From assembly GCA_031372145.1 (NCBI GenBank), contig JANMKR010000039.1:1-6652 (forward strand): 6,652 nucleotides of DNA, given 5' to 3'. A program made the position numbers and the translations under genes. The notes beneath the pieces are model-generated. The model saw nothing but the letters and a program-made list of their open reading frames with translations, had not been told where the DNA came from and did not search any database. Of this stretch, positions 5,383 to 6,652 are shown piece after piece. Within the stretch, counting starts at the first letter, position 1, and every line of letters begins with the position of its first letter. Source of the stretch: CALMEC01 sp031372145 (GTDB lineage: Bacteria > Actinomycetota > Thermoleophilia > Miltoncostaeales > Miltoncostaeaceae).

Positions 5383-6276
5383 ATGGCCGTCCCCAACGAC
5401 CCCAACCCCAAGCTCGCGGAGTACGCGCATCCCGAACGCCTGGTGACCACCGAGTGGTTGGCCGCGCACCTTGACGATCCCGACGTGGTGGTGGCGGAGT
5501 CGGACGAGGACGTGCTGCTCTACGACACCGGACACATCCCGGGCTCGGTCAAGATCGATTGGCACGCGGATCTCAACGACCAGGTCGCCCGCGACTACGT
5601 CGACGCCGAGGGTTTCGCGGCGCTGATGTCCGCCAAGGGCATCACCCGGGACACGACGATCGTGTTCTACGGCGACAACTTCAACTGGTGGGCCGCCTAC
5701 GCGCTGTGGGTCTGCAGCCTGTTCGGCCACGCTGACGTCCGCCTGCTGGACGGTGGCCGGCAGAAGTGGGGCGACGAGGGCCGCCCGATGACCACCGACG
5801 TCCCGTCGCGCACCGCCACCGAGTACCCGGTCATGCCCCGTGACGACGCCACGATACGGGCGTTCAAGGAGGACGTCCTCGCGCACCTGGGCAACGGTCC
5901 GCTCGTGGATGTGCGCTCGCCAGGCGAGTACAACGGTGAGGTCACGCACATGGCCGACTACCCGCAGGAGGGCGTCCTGCGTGCCGGCCACATCCCGACC
6001 GCGGCCAGCGTGCCGTGGAAGCGTGCCGCCAATGACGACGGCAGCTTCAAATCGGCCGGGGACCTGCGCGGGATCTACGAGGGCGAGATCGGCCTCAAGC
6101 ACGACGACGACGTGGTCGCGTATTGCCGCATCGGGGAGCGTTCGAGCCACACATGGTTCGTTTTGACCCACCTGTTGGGCTTTGAGAAGGTCCGCAACTA
6201 CGACGGCTCGTGGTGTGAGTGGGGCAACTCGGTGCGGGTGCCGATCGAAAAGCCCGGCTACCCCATCCGTCCGTGA
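5383..6276 (+). CDS. sseA: thiosulfate/3-mercaptopyruvate sulfurtransferase SseA
   Basis: This 297-residue protein has two rhodanese domains. The N-terminal one (about 20-135) is the inactive structural copy, with D98 in YGDN where a catalytic Cys would be. The C-terminal one (about 155-292) has DVRSPGEY (176-183), GHIP (202-205) and the active-site loop C248-RIGERS (248-254). SYHTW-like and YDGSW-like segments around the loop, here SSHTWFVLTHLLG and NYDGSW, closely match Mycobacterium tuberculosis SseA (Rv3283), and length and N terminus agree from memory. The enzyme moves sulfane sulfur from a donor such as thiosulfate or 3-mercaptopyruvate to a thiol acceptor through a persulfide on C248. 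It is probably cytosolic. The ATG has AAAGGA six bases upstream. Its stop overlaps the SufE-like start (GTGA), the same pairing as Rv3283-Rv3284, so the SufE-like protein may accept its sulfur. The natural donor is not evident from sequence. Confidence 0.93.
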   Translation: MAVPNDPNPKLAEYAHPERLVTTEWLAAHLDDPDVVVAESDEDVLLYDTGHIPGSVKIDWHADLNDQVARDYVDAEGFAALMSAKGITRDTTIVFYGDNFNWWAAYALWVCSLFGHADVRLLDGGRQKWGDEGRPMTTDVPSRTATEYPVMPRDDATIRAFKEDVLAHLGNGPLVDVRSPGEYNGEVTHMADYPQEGVLRAGHIPTAASVPWKRAANDDGSFKSAGDLRGIYEGEIGLKHDDDVVAYCRIGERSSHTWFVLTHLLGFEKVRNYDGSWCEWGNSVRVPIEKPGYPIRP

Positions 6277-6652
6277 GGCCCCAGCTTCAGGAGATCGTCG
6301 ACGACTTCGCGGAGTCGCCCAAGAGCCTTCGCCTGGCGATCCTGCTCGACTTCGCGAACAACCTGCCGCCGGTTCCGGACGGCATCGATCGGGATGCCCT
6401 GGAGCAGGTCCACGAGTGCCAGACGCCGTTCTTCGTCGCCGCAGAACTGGCGGACGGGCGGGTGGCCCTGCACTTCGACGCCCCGCCGGAAGCCCCGACG
6501 ACCCGTGGCTACGCGGGTGTCTTGGCCGCAGGCCTGTCCGGCGCAACCGTGGACGAGGTCCTCGACACCCCTGCGGACTTCTTCGTGGGGATGGGCCTGA
6601 GCGAATTGATCAGCCCGCTGCGCCTGCGCGGGATGGGCGCGATCCTGGCCCG
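6273..6652 (+). CDS. SufE-like sulfur acceptor protein (3' end outside window)
   Basis: The frame from GTG 6273 is open to the right edge and gives 126 residues; family members are about 140, so only a short tail is missing. The N terminus (LQEIVDDFAE, residues 5-14) and LRLAILLDFANNLPPVPD (19-36) are typical of SufE. C49 in HECQTPFF is in the position of the SufE persulfide Cys (GCQS in Escherichia coli). Later segments GLSGATVDEVLDTPADFF and LRLRGMGAIL also fit. SufE proteins take sulfur as a persulfide and pass it on, classically from the cysteine desulfurase SufS towards Fe-S cluster assembly. Here the gene overlaps sseA by 4 bases and has no ribosome binding site of its own, so translation is probably coupled. 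The donor could be SseA, a desulfurase encoded elsewhere, or both. Confidence 0.9.
   Translation, partial: MRPQLQEIVDDFAESPKSLRLAILLDFANNLPPVPDGIDRDALEQVHECQTPFFVAAELADGRVALHFDAPPEAPTTRGYAGVLAAGLSGATVDEVLDTPADFFVGMGLSELISPLRLRGMGAILA

Noticed and set aside
4513..6546. A 677-codon open frame on minus opposite the MarR, sseA and sufE genes.
   Set aside because: Its translation is rich in Arg, Gly and Pro with no recognisable domain, and it lies opposite three genes with clear families. Long antisense frames are expected in GC-rich DNA.

Overview
This is a GC-rich window (about two-thirds G+C or more by eye). Genes are tightly packed, often overlap by 4 nt, and mostly start with GTG. All seven coding stops that can be read are TGA except one internal TAG. 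Together with an SseA-type sulfurtransferase very close to the mycobacterial one, this points to an actinobacterium (Actinomycetota). I cannot place it more finely.

Left block (1-2364, plus strand): the end of a MoxR-type cluster. A DUF58 gene enters from the left edge but is split by an in-frame TAG at 105-107. Its C-terminal half stays open from 108 to 479. Two membrane-anchored von Willebrand A proteins (BatA-like and BatB-like) follow, linked by 4-nt ATGA and GTGA overlaps. Both have complete MIDAS metal sites. A MoxR ATPase would be expected upstream, outside the window.

Middle block (2365-4516): a DadA/PuuB-like FAD-dependent amine or amino acid oxidase on plus, preceded by a hairpin whose right arm contains the ribosome binding site. 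It converges on a ten-helix EamA/DMT exporter on minus, and the two reading frames overlap tail to tail by 51 nt.

Right block (4517-6652, plus strand): a MarR regulator is transcribed divergently from the exporter. A palindrome in the shared intergenic region lies over a possible exporter -10 box, and a possible 9-codon upstream ORF ends in the exporter start codon. The MarR protein has an unusual C-terminal Cys/His cluster. It is followed by sseA (thiosulfate/3-mercaptopyruvate sulfurtransferase) and a SufE-like sulfur acceptor cut by the right edge. sseA and the SufE gene overlap by 4 nt and make a plausible sulfur-transfer pair. The Cys-rich regulator beside them suggests, but does not prove, thiol or sulfur-responsive control.

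No tRNA, rRNA, insertion sequence or CRISPR array was seen.
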